Below, piece after piece: positions 10,052-18,052 of a DNA stretch of 64,000 nucleotides. The stretch comes from Bryobacterales bacterium (GTDB lineage: Bacteria; Acidobacteriota; Terriglobia; Bryobacterales; Bryobacteraceae). Under the pieces are notes generated by a model. It saw nothing but the letters and a program-made list of their open reading frames with translations. It was not told the origin of the DNA and searched no databases. The DNA lies in NCBI GenBank assembly GCA_016716385.1, contig JADJWL010000012.1:124001-188000 (forward strand), read 5' to 3'. The translations under genes were made by a program, and so were the position numbers. Numbering within the stretch: position 1 is the first letter of the stretch; each line of letters opens with the position of its first letter.

Positions 10052-11293
10052 TTACGAGTCAAGCACGTCCCGGATGATTGCGGCCAGCCGGCCCGTCTGG
10101 CGCGAACCGTCGAACTCCTCCCAGAACCAGTCGCTGGCGCGGACGGCATCGGAAGGCAGGGTGAGGAAGCGGGACAATTTCGCGTCGATCTCCTCCTCGG
10201 TGTCGTCGATGTACAGACATGCGTACGGGACGCCGGCGCGGGCAAGGATCGCTTCGAGCGGCGATTCCCGTGAAGTGACCGCCAGAATGGGGCGCCCGAT
10301 GCGAAGATAGTCGTACAACTTCGCTGGGACCTGAAGATTGGCCCCCGTTTGTTGCGGGTCCAGCAGCAGGAGGTAGTCCGCTCCGGCGGCTGCCGCGTTG
10401 GCCTCGGCCTTCGGCACGTTCTTGCCGTCGTATTCGAGGCAACCGGCATCTCTCATCCGGTCCCAGAGTTCACGGTCGACCGTGAGGGAATCGAGGACCA
10501 CCAGACCCACAAGGCGCACCCGGACCGCGCTTTGGTCGATCCGTCCGGCGGCGGCAAGCCGCTCCAGAGCAGCCAGCACAAGCCCCGGATGACGCACCGT
10601 ATACATCGTCCCGACGTGAGCGAGCACCCGGTACGGCCGCGAAGGCAGCGAACGCGCCGACTCGACTGGCTCTTCGGGATCGAAGCCGTTGGGCAGGACG
10701 TGCATCTTCGCCGAGTACTGCGGGTAATTCCTCTTCCACAGGACAGAAACAGTCTCGGTATTGGCGATCAGGGCATCGGCGTACCGGAAAACCGAGCGCT
10801 CGATCCAGCGGTCCACGCGGCGGGTCAGCCAGGTTTGGGTGGGCCGGAACGGGTTCGCCAGGTAGGGGTCGCGAAAATCGGCGACCCAGCGGATTCCCTT
10901 GATCCGGCGCAACAGAAGAGCGGCGAGATGAACGGTAATCGGCGGCGCGGAAGAGACCAGCGCGGTGTAACCGCGAGTTGGCCAGGACCGCAGCGCCCGC
11001 CAGGCGGTGAGCACGATCCACACCACCCCGTTGTCATGCGGAAATACGAACCGGCGTAAGACAATCTCCACCCAACCAAGAAGAGATCTCCTGTCGGGCT
11101 CCACATATCCGGGAACATGAGTGACGTGAGGCAAAGGGCGTTCCGGATGCTGCCTGGATGCCGTGATGACATGGGGCTCAAAGCCAAAGCGCGACAGGTA
11201 GCGGTAGAACCTGGAGGGACGGGCAGCCCCGGTTTCGGTCCCGGGAGTGAAGTAGAACGCCAGCAGAAGCACCGGATCGGGGGAGTCGCCCAT
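10052..11293 (-). CDS. Glycosyltransferase (GT4-like)
   Basis: Start set at ATG 11293 (MGDSPDPVLLLAFYFTPGTE), since the further open frame to 11659 is antisense to the GT2 gene. 413 residues. N-terminal features fit WcaI/GT4-type enzymes (FTPGTETGAARPSRFYRYLSRFG split over the loop; KGIRWVADFRDPYLANP). The donor half has MHVLPNGFDPEEP, VLAHVGTMYTVRHPG, LLLLDPQQTGANLQVPAKLYDYL and GRPILAV. It would add one sugar to a lipid-linked glycan in the cytoplasm. It is the first gene of the minus-strand run that continues with wecB, the radical-SAM gene and the second glycosyltransferase, and is divergent from the GT2 gene at 11345. Confidence 0.82.
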   Translation of the reverse strand: MGDSPDPVLLLAFYFTPGTETGAARPSRFYRYLSRFGFEPHVITASRQHPERPLPHVTHVPGYVEPDRRSLLGWVEIVLRRFVFPHDNGVVWIVLTAWRALRSWPTRGYTALVSSAPPITVHLAALLLRRIKGIRWVADFRDPYLANPFRPTQTWLTRRVDRWIERSVFRYADALIANTETVSVLWKRNYPQYSAKMHVLPNGFDPEEPVESARSLPSRPYRVLAHVGTMYTVRHPGLVLAALERLAAAGRIDQSAVRVRLVGLVVLDSLTVDRELWDRMRDAGCLEYDGKNVPKAEANAAAAGADYLLLLDPQQTGANLQVPAKLYDYLRIGRPILAVTSRESPLEAILARAGVPYACLYIDDTEEEIDAKLSRFLTLPSDAVRASDWFWEEFDGSRQTGRLAAIIRDVLDS

Positions 11294-11344
11294 GGCTACC
11301 AGGATAGCCGCTAGTGCGCGGATGCTACGATAACTCGCGGCAGC

Positions 11345-12472
11345 ATGAACGCCGAACTTCTTTTCTGGCTCGCCGTGGGTTGGGTTGTCTACGTGTACCT
11401 CGGCTTCCCGGTTCTGCTCTGGGCACTGGCATGGATCTTCCCGAAACCGGTAGCCCGGCGCCCGGTCACGCCCTCCGTTTCCCTTCTCGTGGCGGCGTAC
11501 AACGAAGAGCGGGTGATCGCAGCCAAAGTGGCGAACTCGCTCGCCCTGGATTACCCGCGGGACCTGCTGGAAATCGTCATTGTCTCGGATGGCTCCACCG
11601 ACAGGACCGCGGCGCTTGCGGGCGAGCTCGCACAGGATCGCGTGCGGGTGATCGCTCACACAGGGAACCGCGGTAAGCTGACAGTCCTCAACGAGGCGGT
11701 TCCTCTGCTGCGCGGGGAGATCGTGGCGTTCTCGGACGCGGCGAGCATGCTGGCTCCGGACGCGATCCGCGCCCTGGTGGCCAATTTCGCCGATCCGCGG
11801 GTGGGCGCCGTGAGCGCGATTTACCGGGTCGGCGCGCTCGACACGGCGGACATCGGGGCCTCGGAGGCCTTTTACTGGAAGTACGAGTCATTCCTGAAGC
11901 TGCGGCAATCCACGCTCGGCTCGGTCCTCGGCGCCCACGGTTCGCTTTACGCGATCCGTAAGGCGCTCTACCCGTTCCCGGCGCCGGGCACCATTAACGA
12001 CGACTATGTGATCCCGATGCGCATCCTGCAGCAGGGCTATCGGGTGATTTACGAGCCGGCCGCGGTATCGGCCGAAGAGAGCGCTGAGATGAGCGGCTTC
12101 AGCAGGCGCGTCCGCATCATGGCGGGCAACGTCGAGCAGCTCCGCGAGATGGTGCCGCTGCTCAGTCCACCGCGGCCGCTACCGCTGTTCTTCTTCGTCT
12201 CGTATAAGCTTGGGCGCCTGCTCGTGCCGTTTTGCATGGTGGCGGCGCTGGCAGCCCATGCCGCGCTGCTGGGGTCGTCCGGCTACCGCTGGCTCGCCGT
12301 TCCCCACGCGGGCTTCTACGGGCTTGCCCTGTGGGGTGCATTCCGCCGTCTGCGGCCCAGGCTTCTCCAGTTGCCGTACTACTTCTGCATGATCAATGCG
12401 GCCGCCTTCTTTGGCTTTTACTACGCTACCCTCGGCCGGGGCCGGCTGCGGTGGAAACGCTACGCCGCCTAA
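11345..12472 (+). CDS. Membrane glycosyltransferase family 2
   Basis: 375 residues. An N-terminal membrane helix (about 5-31) is followed by a GT-A domain: SVSLLVAAYNEERVI, the IVSDGSTDRT nucleotide site, VAFSDAASML for the metal-binding D-x-D region, and INDDYVIPMR near the catalytic acid. Two to three C-terminal membrane helices (from about 283) complete the usual processive-type architecture. The Q-x-x-R-W motif of true cellulose/hyaluronan synthases is not seen; RRVRIMAGN stands in its place. Role in polysaccharide building is inferred from context. Its TAA stop falls on the edge of the 161-bp repeat described next. Confidence 0.87.
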   Translation: MNAELLFWLAVGWVVYVYLGFPVLLWALAWIFPKPVARRPVTPSVSLLVAAYNEERVIAAKVANSLALDYPRDLLEIVIVSDGSTDRTAALAGELAQDRVRVIAHTGNRGKLTVLNEAVPLLRGEIVAFSDAASMLAPDAIRALVANFADPRVGAVSAIYRVGALDTADIGASEAFYWKYESFLKLRQSTLGSVLGAHGSLYAIRKALYPFPAPGTINDDYVIPMRILQQGYRVIYEPAAVSAEESAEMSGFSRRVRIMAGNVEQLREMVPLLSPPRPLPLFFFVSYKLGRLLVPFCMVAALAAHAALLGSSGYRWLAVPHAGFYGLALWGAFRRLRPRLLQLPYYFCMINAAAFFGFYYATLGRGRLRWKRYAA

Positions 12473-12628
12473 GGGGCCGGAGGCAGCCATGCCTGTCCGC
12501 GCAGCGCCCGCCTGCGCTTTTCCCGCAGACGCCGTATCGATTCCCGTGAGCCCGTCCGCCGCAGGGCTTCGCTGTAGGCGCCGGCCGCCGCGTCGAAGCG
12601 TCCCTGGCTCGCCTCGAGATCGCCCAGC
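12468..12628. repeat. Left copy of 161-bp direct repeat (3' end of the caspase/TPR gene)
   Basis: These 161 bases match 19332-19492 with one difference seen (CCTGCG here, CTTGCG there). On the minus strand the repeat encodes the last 52 residues or so of the caspase/TPR protein (GDLEASQGRFDAAAGAYSEA ... GQAWLPPAP) with its TAG stop. Here the frame continues upstream for only about 30 unrelated residues (ATG at 12723), so this copy is a displaced gene end, not a working gene. The two copies bracket the 6.7-kb segment 12629-19331. Confidence 0.95.
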
Positions 12629-12751
12629 ATGTTTGGCCCGGAGGACGCCAATTCCATCGGGCGGGGGCTGCTCGCGTTCCTGGCTACGCCTATCGCGTTT
12701 GGGCTAGGAGTTGCGGGAGCCATTCAGGGGTACAAGAGCTGGCGGTGCTAA
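12629..12751 (+). CDS. Possible small membrane protein (40 aa)
   Basis: A short frame beginning exactly at the inner edge of the 161-bp repeat. It encodes 40 residues with a hydrophobic stretch (about residues 13-33, LLAFLATPIAFGLGVAGAI) and a basic C-terminus. No clear ribosome-binding site is visible because the upstream bases belong to the repeat. It could be a real small membrane protein or the tail of a gene cut by the junction. I do not recognise a family. Confidence 0.3.
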   Translation: MFGPEDANSIGRGLLAFLATPIAFGLGVAGAIQGYKSWRC

Positions 12752-12850
12752 CTAAGACGCGGAAGCAACGCGCCGCGCATGCTCTATCGGCAAGGGGTCT
12801 CCATGCGGTTTTCTCGGTCTGGCCGAACGGAACGCTACACTGCCAGCGAA

Positions 12851-12930
12851 GGCCCCTTAGATCCCAGCGGTTAGAGCAGCGGACTCATATAATGCGTTGG
12901 TCGTAGGTTCAAATCCTACAGGGCTCGCCA
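12851..12930 (+). pseudogene. Degenerate tRNA (CAT anticodon, Met/Ile2-like)
   Basis: The 3' half is a good tRNA: T-arm GTAGG-TTCAAAT-CCTAC, then an acceptor half AGGGCTC, one base and an encoded CCA. The D-arm end GCGGTTAGAGC and the CGGACTCAT of the anticodon arm match the Met/Ile2 (CAT) type. However, the anticodon loop is two bases too long (CTCATATAA), its stem has a G:G clash (CGGA/TGCG), the D-stem pairs poorly (GATC/GAGC) and carries two extra bases, and the acceptor has a C:C mismatch. This is most likely a decayed tRNA. Bases 12752-12850 and 12931-13094 hold nothing else that I recognise. Confidence 0.7.
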
Positions 12931-13094
12931 TCTGCAGGTCCATCGTCGTTTGCGCGCCTCTTCGAAACCTTTTCTCGTCGCCGGCCTTGCAACCCGGGGC
13001 TCACCTGCGGAGTGCTAAGGCCTGGGCGGACCCCTTCGTCAGTCTTGCTGCGGGTCTCGAAGTTCTTCGCATCCCTTCCAACCGAATTCGATCG

Positions 13095-14813
13095 ATGGCG
13101 CGAGTTCGCCAGGAGCTTCGATCGTCGAAAGACGACCGCCACGTGCGCTGGCGAAAGGCGCGCGTCGACCTGCCAAATGTCCTGCTTGCGGTCACATCCG
13201 CAATCAGATTAGCCCTGTCAAAAGCCTGTTATTCTGTTTGGTTGCTCCGCGAGGCGTCCTACTACGGCAAGATGACGCTCGGGTGGTGGAAGTTCGTCCG
13301 GACTCCTCCTGCCGCCGACGCCCGTGCGGCCGTCCGCCAGGGATTGGCTGACCGCCAGAAGAACTTTCTCGATCTGCTCCGCCGGGTGGTCTTCGAAGCG
13401 CCCGGGAGTCCCTACCGGAATCTCTTCGACTGGGCCGGCTATTCGTACGCCGATGTCGACCACGAGGTAGGCCGCCTTGGCCTGGAGACGGCCCTGGAAG
13501 ATCTCCGGCGCGCGGGCGTCTATCTGACCCACGATGAGTTCAAGGGAAAGACCCCTATCGTGCGAGGCTCAAACCGCATGGAGGTTGTCCCCGAGGACTT
13601 CACCAACCCCCTGGCCAAGGGTGTCCTCGAAGGCTCGAGCAGCGGCAGCCGCAGCCGAGGGACGGTATCTCCTCGGAGCGTCGAGCACCTCAACTATCGC
13701 GAGACCCAGGAGTCGCTCTACTGGGACGAGTTCAGGGTTTACGACCGCTCAATCGTCCTGCTGATGCAGATTCTCCCCTCGTCGGTCGGATTGCGCCGCG
13801 CGGTGGGCTACCTGCGCAAGGGAGCCAGAATCGGCGCGTGGTTCACGATTGGCCGGGCCTCGGACGCCCACTACCGGGCCGTCACAAACGTGCTGGTGCT
13901 GGAGTCGCGGATGCTGGGCCTGCGGATGCCGTTCCCGCAGCCGCTGCCGCACAATGACTTCTCGCCGGTTGCGCGTTGGATCGCTCAGGAGCTGGCGCAA
14001 GGGCGCCCGGTAGCGATGATGGCCAACGTGAGCTCGGCGGTTCGGGTTGCCGCCGCCGCGATGGAACTCGGGCTCGACATCCGCGGCAGCCAGTTTTTCG
14101 TCGGCGCGGAAGCGCTCTCCGCGGCCAAGCAGGAAACGATCGAGCGAGCCGGAGCGACGGCGCATGCTCGCTACGGATGCTCCGAGATCGGGCTGCTCGG
14201 GATGGCATGTCCCGAGATGCGCGGGAATTGCGTCCATCTGATGGAGGACTCCGTCGCCGCTATCAGCCAGCGAAAGCTTGCCCCGTTGAGCCAGACCGAG
14301 GTGAATTCGCTGCTTTTCACCACCCTTCGCGAATGGGCACCGCTGATGCTGATCAACGCCGAGATGGACGACGCCGGCGAGATCGGTCCAGCACCTTGCG
14401 AATGCGGCCTGAAGCGCCTCGGATTCATCAGGCAAGTCGACCGGATCTTCAGCTACGGCAAGCTTACCGGACAGGGCGTCACGCTGATGAGCGGTGACCT
14501 GCTGAATATCATTGAGAGGTTGTTGCCGGAGAAGTTCGGTGGCGTCTCCACCGATTACCAGTTGGTGGAGCAGGAGGGCGCACATCAAACGGAGCTCGAG
14601 CTGCGCATTCATCCGCGCCTGGGACTGCGTTCAGAAGATGCGGTCCGACGCTACTTCGTTCAGGAACTGAAAAAGGTCTATGGAGGGTCGACGACGGAGC
14701 GTCGTTTCACTCACACGGACGCATTCCACATACGATTCGCAGAACCGCACCTGACGGGCGGGCGCAAGGTGCTGCCCCTGCATCTGCTGGGTGCGGCGAG
14801 CCCGCCCCAATGA
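13095..14813 (+). CDS. Phenylacetate-CoA ligase / coenzyme F390 synthetase-like adenylate-forming enzyme
   Basis: The open frame begins inside the tRNA-like sequence; the first sensible ATG is 13095 (MARVRQELRSSK, 572 residues), with a further candidate at 13272 (MTLGWW). The phosphate-binding loop of ANL enzymes appears as EGSSSGSRSRGT, with FVGAEALSAAKQETIERAGA and HARYGCSEIGLLG downstream, the pattern of PaaK/CapK-like ligases. A late GLKRLGFIRQVDRIFSYGK fits the hinge region of these enzymes. It should activate a carboxylic acid with ATP; the substrate is unknown. The TGA overlaps the ATG of the TonB-receptor gene (ATGA at 14810-14813), so the two are probably translationally coupled. It lies in the segment bracketed by 161-bp repeats. 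Confidence 0.68.
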   Translation: MARVRQELRSSKDDRHVRWRKARVDLPNVLLAVTSAIRLALSKACYSVWLLREASYYGKMTLGWWKFVRTPPAADARAAVRQGLADRQKNFLDLLRRVVFEAPGSPYRNLFDWAGYSYADVDHEVGRLGLETALEDLRRAGVYLTHDEFKGKTPIVRGSNRMEVVPEDFTNPLAKGVLEGSSSGSRSRGTVSPRSVEHLNYRETQESLYWDEFRVYDRSIVLLMQILPSSVGLRRAVGYLRKGARIGAWFTIGRASDAHYRAVTNVLVLESRMLGLRMPFPQPLPHNDFSPVARWIAQELAQGRPVAMMANVSSAVRVAAAAMELGLDIRGSQFFVGAEALSAAKQETIERAGATAHARYGCSEIGLLGMACPEMRGNCVHLMEDSVAAISQRKLAPLSQTEVNSLLFTTLREWAPLMLINAEMDDAGEIGPAPCECGLKRLGFIRQVDRIFSYGKLTGQGVTLMSGDLLNIIERLLPEKFGGVSTDYQLVEQEGAHQTELELRIHPRLGLRSEDAVRRYFVQELKKVYGGSTTERRFTHTDAFHIRFAEPHLTGGRKVLPLHLLGAASPPQ

Positions 14814-17800
14814 CTTGGAGGCTGCGGGAGATACTCGAGCCTATGGTGCAAGGCCGTCCACTGAAAGCACTGGTTGTGATCGTCCTCTGTTGGGTGCCCC
14901 CGGCCCTTTTGGCGCAACAAAGGACGAGTGCCGTCTCCGGGACGGTCCGAGATCAGTCCGGAGCCGCCGTTGCCGGCGCAACGGTGACGACAACGCACCG
15001 CGAAACCGGGCGGACACGAAGCTGCGTGAGCGATTCCATCGGATACTACCGGCTCCCGTTGCTGGAGATCGGTGAGTACTCCGTGGAAGCAAGTCTCGAC
15101 GGCTTTCGGACGAGCCGGTCTGGTAACGTCCTGCTTCAGATCGACCGCGAAGCCGTGGTCGACCACGTCCTGGAGGTGGGTCCGCAGAGCGACAGCATCT
15201 TGGTAGAGGCTTCGCCGCGCACGATTGCCGCGGCGCCCTCGGCGCTGACAAGCATCGTCGATAGTAAGATCATCGAAGAACTGCCTCTCAACGGGCGCGA
15301 CTACATCCAGCTCGCGACGCTTCAGGCCGGAGCCCCGATCCAGCGCGCGCAGGACCGCAACGTGAACACCGGATTCGGGTTGCAGATCAGCATCTCCGGC
15401 TCGCGTCCCACGCAGAACAACTTCCAACTCGATGGTGTGAGCGTGGTGAGCTACAACGGCTCGACCCCCGGCAGCATCAACGGCGTCAATCTTGGCGTCG
15501 ACGCGGTGGAGGAATTCAGCGTTCATAGCAGTGCCTTCAGCGCCCAATACGGCCGCGCCTCCGGAGGCGTTATCAACGCCGTCACCAAGGCGGGAGGCAA
15601 CGACCTGCACGGGACCGCCTATTACTTCCATCGCAATGACAACCTTGACGCCCGCAACTTTTTCGATCCCGGCGCCCTGCCCGAGTTCAGGCGCAATCAG
15701 GCCGGCAGCTCCCTGGGCGGCCCGATCGCTCGAAACAAAACCTTCTTCTTCGTGAACTACGAGGGGTTGCGGGAGGCCCGCGGCAACACCACCATCAACA
15801 CCACCATCTCAGCCGAAGCGCGCAACGGCAACCTGAAGGACGGGCGGGTGCAGGTTGATCCTTTCATGGCGAAGATTGCGGGGTTCTATCCGCTTCCCAA
15901 CGGGGAAGTGTTCGGCGACACCGGTCTTTTCGTCTTTGCAAATGGCACCGTTGCCAGGGAGGATTTCGTCACTACGCGCGTAGACCACAACTTCCGCGAC
16001 GCGGACAAGATCTTCGTCCGATACAGCTTCGATGATGGCGAGCGGTTGAATGAGACCGAGTTTGCGATCGGGAAGAGTTCCGATACAAACCGCTTCCATT
16101 CGGGTGTCGTGGAGCACGTCCACGCGTTCTCGCCAAATGTAATCCATTCCGCGAGACTCGGCTTCCTGCGGACGAATACGCTCGTCGGAGACACCGTCTC
16201 GCAAACCCCGGGAACAGACGACCCGTCGCTAGCCTTTCTGCCAACGGAGAATGTGCTCGGCCAGATTGTCGTTCAGGATCTGTCGGAGTTTCCAGGCGGA
16301 AGCGGCGCGACGGATGTCGACGACCACGACTTCCTGTCCGTTCAACCCAGCAACGATCTCACCTGGCTTCGGGGCCGTCACGCTGTTAAGATCGGGTCGC
16401 GTTTCGAGCGGACACACTTCAACACCGACTCGCAGAACACCTCCAGCGGCGAGTATCAGTTTTCGACTCTCACCGATCTGCTCACAAACCGGCCAAGGCG
16501 CTTTCGGGCGCAGCTTCCCGGCTCGGACACCGCCAGACGGCACCGGCAGTGGATTGGGGCGCTCTACTTGCAGGACACCTGGCAGGCCACCCGGCGGCTG
16601 ACCCTGGACCTGGGCGTGCGCTGGGAGTGGACAACAGTCCCTACGGAAGTGGACGGGAAGGTGGCGAATCTCGACAACCTTTCAGACACCGAAATGAGGG
16701 TGGGAGACCCGCTCTTCACCAACCCCTCCATGCAGAATGTCGCCCCCCGAGTGGGAGCCGCGTGCGACTTGTTCGGCAACGGAAAGACGATGCTGCGCGG
16801 GGGCTTCGGCCTCTACCAAGACCTGATCCTGTCGCACAATCTGATTGTCTCCGCAGTGCGGAATCCACCGTTTTACCTGCGTGCGGATGTCCGCAACCCG
16901 CCTCAGGGGGCTCTTCCGATCGCTGGATATCAGCAGATCGTCGCGAATGGCAATCCGGAGTTGCGGGTGGAGCGCTTTCCCCGCGACACGGCGCAACCCT
17001 ACGTACAGCAGTGGAACTTCATCCTGGAGCAGACACTTGATGCGAATCACACGTTTCGCCTCGGGTATGTCGGCTCCAGAGGCCACAACCTGCTATCGAT
17101 GGTGGAAGACGCCAACCTCGCTGAACCGATCGTGCTTCCCGACGGACGGCTGTTTTATGCTGAGGACGGGAAGAACATCAACCAGGTCTTCGGGAGGATT
17201 CGTGACCGCCGCTTCGAGGCTGATTCGTTCTATCATGCGCTCAATACTCAGTTCCGGCGCCGGTTCTCCGACGGGCTTCAGGCACAGGTTTCCTACAGCT
17301 TCTCAAAAAGTATCGACGACAGCTCCAACTTCTTCTCCACCACGGAGGGGGCAAACTCGATTTCTTTGCCAGTGAATGGCCATCCGCGTTTCAATCGCGG
17401 ACTCTCGGCGCACGACGTTCGACATTACTTTGTCGCAAACGCGGTTTGGGAGTTGCCGGTGGACGATGGCGCCGGCTGGCGACGCCTGCTGGGCGGCTGG
17501 CAACTGAGTCCGCTACTGACTCTGGCCTCGGGACAGCCCACCAGCGCAAGAATGGGATACGATGCGGCGCGCACGATGACCACCAGCGACGACGCAGAGT
17601 CTGGCCAGCGGCCGGACCTGGTTGCGGGCCGCAACAACAATCCTTCCACCGGCAACTACAAAGCCTGGATCGACGTAACGGCATTCTCGATTCCGGAGCC
17701 CGGGTTCCTGGGGAACCTCGGGCGGAATACCATCATCGGGCCCGGCCTGGCGTCTCTGGATTTCGCGTTGGCGAAGCGCATCCCGCTCCGCGTGTTTGGC

Positions 17801-17983
17801 GACGGTGCTTCGCTCGACTTCCGCTTCGAGGCGTTCAACGCCTTAAACCGCACGAATTTTGATCTGCCAACCGTCGAGCGCATGGCGATCTTCGATCGAG
17901 ACGGCTTACGGGAAGACGCGGGCCGGATAACCAGGGCCGGACAGGCTCGCGAACTCCAGTTCGGGCTGAAGATTCGTTTCTAG
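14810..17983 (+). CDS. Oar-like TonB-dependent receptor with carboxypeptidase-regulatory domain
   Basis: 1057 residues. The first ATG overlaps the upstream stop; an in-frame ATG at 14843 gives a cleaner signal peptide (LKALVVIVLCWVPPALLAQ). After it comes a carboxypeptidase-regulatory-like domain (SAVSGTVRDQSGAAVAGATV), then a plug domain (ELPLNGRDYIQLATLQAG, NNFQLDGVSV, SAQYGRASGGVINAVTKAG) and a long beta barrel ending in ARELQFGLKIRF, the aromatic terminus expected for outer-membrane assembly. This is the large Oar/CarbReg receptor type abundant in Acidobacteriota; ligands are mostly unknown. It forms a tight set with the adenylate-forming enzyme before it and the Nramp-like gene after it. 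Confidence 0.9.
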   Translation: MTWRLREILEPMVQGRPLKALVVIVLCWVPPALLAQQRTSAVSGTVRDQSGAAVAGATVTTTHRETGRTRSCVSDSIGYYRLPLLEIGEYSVEASLDGFRTSRSGNVLLQIDREAVVDHVLEVGPQSDSILVEASPRTIAAAPSALTSIVDSKIIEELPLNGRDYIQLATLQAGAPIQRAQDRNVNTGFGLQISISGSRPTQNNFQLDGVSVVSYNGSTPGSINGVNLGVDAVEEFSVHSSAFSAQYGRASGGVINAVTKAGGNDLHGTAYYFHRNDNLDARNFFDPGALPEFRRNQAGSSLGGPIARNKTFFFVNYEGLREARGNTTINTTISAEARNGNLKDGRVQVDPFMAKIAGFYPLPNGEVFGDTGLFVFANGTVAREDFVTTRVDHNFRDADKIFVRYSFDDGERLNETEFAIGKSSDTNRFHSGVVEHVHAFSPNVIHSARLGFLRTNTLVGDTVSQTPGTDDPSLAFLPTENVLGQIVVQDLSEFPGGSGATDVDDHDFLSVQPSNDLTWLRGRHAVKIGSRFERTHFNTDSQNTSSGEYQFSTLTDLLTNRPRRFRAQLPGSDTARRHRQWIGALYLQDTWQATRRLTLDLGVRWEWTTVPTEVDGKVANLDNLSDTEMRVGDPLFTNPSMQNVAPRVGAACDLFGNGKTMLRGGFGLYQDLILSHNLIVSAVRNPPFYLRADVRNPPQGALPIAGYQQIVANGNPELRVERFPRDTAQPYVQQWNFILEQTLDANHTFRLGYVGSRGHNLLSMVEDANLAEPIVLPDGRLFYAEDGKNINQVFGRIRDRRFEADSFYHALNTQFRRRFSDGLQAQVSYSFSKSIDDSSNFFSTTEGANSISLPVNGHPRFNRGLSAHDVRHYFVANAVWELPVDDGAGWRRLLGGWQLSPLLTLASGQPTSARMGYDAARTMTTSDDAESGQRPDLVAGRNNNPSTGNYKAWIDVTAFSIPEPGFLGNLGRNTIIGPGLASLDFALAKRIPLRVFGDGASLDFRFEAFNALNRTNFDLPTVERMAIFDRDGLREDAGRITRAGQARELQFGLKIRF

Positions 17984-18052
17984 GACGTCGCCATTATCCG
18001 CTACGCACCCATCCCCGTCAAGACAGCCTCTCCGTGGTGGAAGAGGCTGTCG

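Noticed and set aside
7765..10077. 770-residue open frame on the plus strand
   Set aside because: Antisense to the radical-SAM and wecB genes, which have clear motifs; composition dominated by Arg, Gly, Ala and His.
12851..12930. Functional tRNA
   Set aside because: Anticodon loop is two bases too long, stems have mismatches and the D-arm has extra bases; kept as degenerate.
12897..13094. N-terminal extension of the adenylate-forming enzyme
   Set aside because: The frame starts inside the tRNA-like sequence and the residues look random; a later ATG is preferred.
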